Source: a virus. From it: a stretch of DNA of 64,000 bases. This document shows, one piece after another, positions 63,892 to 64,000 of the stretch. Within the stretch, counting starts at the first letter, position 1, and each line of letters opens with the position of its first letter. The stretch is from positions 32,462-96,461 of the IMG/VR virus record IMGVR_UViG_3300030103_003629; one strand, 5' to 3'. The notes under the pieces are model-generated. The model had not been told where the DNA came from. It was given only the letters and a program-made list of their open reading frames with translations, and ran no database searches. Position numbers and translations under genes: made by a program.

Positions 63892-64000
63892 ATGCTTAAG
63901 AAAAAACCATTTGACAGAAGAAAGGCTACTGCAGAAGTTCTTGAACATCATAAAGATAAGTTTAATAAGTTAAATATTAATGATCCTTTATTTATACCTA
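63892..64000 (+). CDS. Partial gene after the helicase, cut by the right edge
   Basis: ATG at 63892, 2 bases after the helicase stop. Visible residues MLKKKPFDRRKATAEVLEHH and then KDKFNKLNINDPLFIP. It continues past the window; its identity cannot be decided, but it is in the replication operon (primase or nuclease are common next genes). Confidence 0.5.
   Translation, partial: MLKKKPFDRRKATAEVLEHHKDKFNKLNINDPLFIP

Noticed and set aside
1-64000. Stop-codon reassignment, as in some crAss-like phages
   Set aside because: TAA, TAG and TGA all end otherwise sensible genes (for example TAG at 4469-4471, TGA at 50658-50660), and large genes need no recoding.
1-64000. Integrase, transposase or insertion sequence
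   Set aside because: No such motifs, terminal inverted repeats or target duplications were seen; the phage looks lytic in this window.

Overview
The window looks like about 64 kb of a large, AT-rich, strictly lytic tailed phage genome. The closest fit is a crAss-like podovirus (order Crassvirales) infecting a Bacteroidota host. The main reasons are the order terminase - portal - acidic scaffold-like protein - major capsid protein - connector/ring proteins - a 1794-residue muzzle-like protein - giant cargo-like proteins, the HU/IHF-like protein in the packaging cluster, and a replication module with SSB-like protein, SF2 helicase, uracil-DNA glycosylase and DnaB helicase. Host evidence comes from start codons in AT-rich leaders mostly without Shine-Dalgarno sites, one promoter matching TTTG-N20-TAnnTTTG, and a phage ClpS of clear Bacteroidota type. 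TAA, TAG and TGA all end genes, so no stop codon is reassigned. Family calls come from reading the proteins, not from database searches.

Minus strand, 1-47.6 kb (virion, packaging, lysis; transcribed right to left). In transcription order: two paralogous basic proteins and membrane proteins (47.6-45.9 kb); fibre/adhesin-like genes including a PKD plus DUF285-repeat protein (45.8-41.5 kb); a metallophosphoesterase; a lysis cassette of coiled-coil membrane protein, u-spanin-like lipoprotein, holin-like protein and amidase (40.5-38.6 kb); a packaging cluster with HU/IHF-like, PD-(D/E)XK nuclease and TerL genes; portal, scaffold-like and major capsid genes; five consecutive Lys/Arg-rich miniproteins; connector, Cys-rich repeat and adhesin-like proteins; two ring proteins; muzzle; a cargo-like protein with L,D-transpeptidase-like and lytic-transglycosylase-like domains; and a second giant cargo-like protein cut by the left edge. 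An 11-mer (TTWGTATATTA on the minus strand) recurs just upstream of operon-leading genes and is a candidate late promoter. Hairpin-plus-U-tract terminators separate the operons.

Divergent switch and accessory RNA-rich region, 47.6-54.1 kb (plus strand). A C-rich 300-base intergenic stretch is followed by six copies of AGAC[CA]TCTCT[GT]AATT, each close to a small gene or a structured non-coding segment and several directly preceded by a terminator: a set of insulated early cassettes. From 48.8 to 53.1 kb, much of the DNA has no convincing gene but is full of long, often perfect, RNA helices, including short promoter-RNA-terminator units, a tRNA-like fold and multi-branched folds. A polynucleotide 3'-phosphatase (HAD) gene sits among them. 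This is the best candidate in the window for an undescribed system.

Plus strand, 54.2-64 kb (replication and host takeover). An SSB-like gene whose leader can form a T4 gene-32-style pseudoknot, an HNH protein, SF2 helicase, ClpS, a mixed HTH/RHH regulator, many small tightly overlapping genes, a NinB-like protein, UDG and DnaB helicase. One minus-strand gene (61.1-61.4 kb) is inserted there.
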